Shown: positions 63,744 to 64,000 of the stretch, in pieces
How positions within the stretch are numbered: position 1 is the stretch's first letter
Layout of the letters: every line of letters begins with the position of its first letter
Origin: Actinomycetes bacterium
GTDB taxonomy: Bacteria; Actinomycetota; Thermoleophilia; RBG-16-64-13
Direction of reading: 5' to 3'
Length of the DNA stretch: 64,000 nt
Assembly (NCBI GenBank): GCA_024637095.1
Contig: JAGXFV010000049.1
Span: 109,631 to 173,630, forward strand
Position numbers and translations under genes: made by a program
The notes under the pieces: model-generated
What the model was told of the DNA's origin: nothing
What the model saw: the letters and a program-made list of their open reading frames with translations, nothing else
Databases searched by the model: none

Positions 63744-64000
63744 ATGCGCGTTCACCTCAGGGGAGCGCTTAGGGCTCGGCCCTTGCTCAGTCTACTCATG
63801 ATCATGCTGGTGGCACTTTCGCTGGCGCTGGCCTCCTGCACGGATGCAAACCAAAGCAATCAGGACGAAGAGGCGCCCGAGGGCACCGACGTGAGCTCAA
63901 CGCAAACGGACGGGACTGATGACAGCGGCACGGCAAATGCCGAAGACACGGCGGCGGCCTCCGGCTCCGAGGCCGGCAGCCCTTCGCTCTCGGAAAGCCC
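63744..64000 (+). CDS. Lipoprotein, 3' end off window
   Basis: MRVHLRGALRARPLLSLLMIMLVALSLALASC lipobox then Asp/Thr/Ser/Gly-rich linker; upstream in-frame ATG at 63723 also possible. Confidence 0.65.
   Translation, partial: MRVHLRGALRARPLLSLLMIMLVALSLALASCTDANQSNQDEEAPEGTDVSSTQTDGTDDSGTANAEDTAAASGSEAGSPSLSES

Noticed and set aside
1-64000. CRISPR arrays, tRNA/rRNA genes, transposases, phage or toxin-antitoxin/defence islands
   Set aside because: No spaced repeat arrays, cloverleaf sequences or mobile-element proteins recognised; the tandem repeats found are short and contiguous, unlike CRISPR

Overview
High-GC bacterial chromosomal segment, probably Actinomycetota-like (inferred only from composition and gene content). 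It is densely packed with protein genes, many of which overlap by 1-20 bp. I saw no convincing tRNA, rRNA, CRISPR array, transposase, integrase or phage module. In order, the main content is: HtrA-like protease (5' end off window); DUF368 transporter; polar amino-acid ABC transporter; inositol-monophosphatase-like + AmrS-type radical SAM; HATPase/LytTR regulatory pair; SSS symporter + DUF4212; ATP sulfurylase with an unusual C-terminal extension + two CBS proteins; TIM-barrel isomerase and DUF294/CBS protein; sir2 + korABC; gnd; DUF5752-TreT-OtsA trehalose cluster; CNNM/HlyC; PucR // mmsA-aminotransferase-EamA-Lrp-saccharopine-dehydrogenase-like-FAD oxidase amino-acid catabolism cluster; PaaK; nth; iorBA; NUDIX-UbiX-PPOX; MBL; HEAT + HD-GYP pair; tatA; meaB + B12-binding subunit; thioesterase; a frameshifted DUF3870 gene; LiaF/DUF4097-like pair; PolX; baeRF/Vms1-like protein; sigma factor; VanW; birA-bioY; uppP; and a truncated lipoprotein. 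The most interesting non-ORF signals are: a 24-bp-stem hairpin inside the ABC operon; a BirA-type operator at bioY that overlaps a -35-like element in front of an apparently leaderless start; a promoter-terminator pair defining a candidate ~90-nt RNA at 46.42-46.51 kb; a three-hairpin leader at 56.30-56.38 kb; TreT and OtsA in one frame separated by a single TAG, with a likely CTG start; and a HEAT/HD-GYP pair that appears to share an N-terminal module. All calls come from reading the sequence. No homology searches or folding programs were run.
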